Notes under the pieces: model-generated
The model's database searches: none
Told to the model about the DNA's origin: nothing
The model's input: only the letters and a program-made list of their open reading frames with translations
Program-made: the position numbers and the translations under genes
In this document: positions 47,599 to 48,173 of the stretch, one piece after another
Position numbering within the stretch: the stretch's first letter is position 1
How the letters are laid out: every line of letters starts with the position of its first letter
NCBI GenBank assembly: GCA_026389555.1
Contig: JAPLHQ010000013.1
Location: 1 to 48,173, forward strand
Reading direction: 5' to 3'
Origin: Chloroflexota bacterium
GTDB taxonomy: Bacteria > Chloroflexota > Limnocylindria > Limnocylindrales > Limnocylindraceae
DNA: 48,173 nucleotides

Positions 47599-48173
47599 GT
47601 GACGGACCCCCTTTTTACCCTTCTCCCGCTCGGCTTCTTCCTGGTTGCCCTCCTCTACTCGTCCGTCGGCCATGCCGGGGCAACGGGCTACTTGGCCCTA
47701 ATGGCCCTGGCTGGGGTTGCCCCCGAGGTGATGCGACCAACAGCGCTCGTCCTGAACCTTGCCGTCGCCTCCATTACCGTCATCCGCTTCTCTCGCGCCG
47801 GGCATCTCCCCTGGCGCCTCCTCGCCCCGTTGCTCATTGGATCTGTTCCGGCCGTCTTTCTCACTGGGAGCCTCTCCATCCCTGATGCGATCTACCGCCC
47901 GCTGCTCGCTTTCGTGCTGATCGCTGCCGCGATCCGACTCGCCGCTCGAGCAGGACGCGACCTGGCATCAGAGCGCGTGGCAGGTGCACCGAGCACGCCC
48001 GTGTCGGCACTTGTTGGCGGCGGGATCGGACTCCTTGCCGGTGCAACGGGGACAGGTGGCGGGGTCTTCTTGACGCCGCTCGTGATTGCGCGGCGCTGGA
48101 CGACCGCGCGCGCCGCGGCGGGACTCTCGGCAGGGTTCATCCTGGCGAACTCGCTCGCTGGACTTGCGGCGAA
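47599..48173 (+). CDS. TSUP/TauE-SafE family membrane protein, truncated at right window edge
   Basis: GTG-initiated open frame to the window end: VTDPLFTLLPLGFFLVALLYSSVGHAGATGYLALMALAGVAPEVMRPTALVLNLAVASITVIRFSRAGHLPWRLLAPLLIGSVPAVFLTGS...GGGIGLLAGATGTGGGVFLTPL. Confidence 0.9.
   Translation, partial: MTDPLFTLLPLGFFLVALLYSSVGHAGATGYLALMALAGVAPEVMRPTALVLNLAVASITVIRFSRAGHLPWRLLAPLLIGSVPAVFLTGSLSIPDAIYRPLLAFVLIAAAIRLAARAGRDLASERVAGAPSTPVSALVGGGIGLLAGATGTGGGVFLTPLVIARRWTTARAAAGLSAGFILANSLAGLAA

Noticed and set aside
1-48173. CRISPR arrays, transposons, integrases, prophage genes or toxin-antitoxin/defence modules
   Set aside because: Looked for spaced direct repeats, transposase/integrase motifs and defence-type domains; none seen. 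The HNH gene belongs to a widespread chromosomal family with no adjacent restriction or defence partners.

Overview
The 48.2 kb window is gene-dense, GC-rich chromosomal DNA with mostly housekeeping content. My best guess is a free-living Chloroflexota- or Actinomycetota-like bacterium, inferred from UPF0182, GuaB3-type IMPDH, PdxST and a Ycf45/SpoIIIAA-R3H protein. I count about 46 protein-coding genes and two tRNAs (Pro-UGG and a less usual Ile-UAU), and I see no CRISPR array, rRNA, integrase or transposase. The most notable observation is in the dipeptide/oligopeptide importer operon (39941-47466, minus strand). Both tandem family-5 substrate-binding lipoproteins appear CIRCULARLY PERMUTED: the segment that is normally N-terminal ('..GGLYC..DGESLRVCGQIGEGLFGF..PLLA..LLTWTCTLR.GVKFHNGATFDATDVVDTFASVWDC..PLHKG..') sits at the C-terminus, and the proteins begin with what is normally the middle of the fold. 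The two paralogs also share ten non-lipobox cysteines in register, including one near each new terminus. Secondary observations: a cyanophycinase-like protein fused to a CysRS/YqeB-type C-terminal module; a 91-bp perfect tandem duplication that frameshifts the start of a ResB-like gene; a MazG with a probable relic of a YabN-type methylase domain; a possible internal terminator between the two permuted SBP genes; and structured leaders upstream of radC and the first SBP gene. All calls come from reading the sequence and ORF translations; no database search was run.
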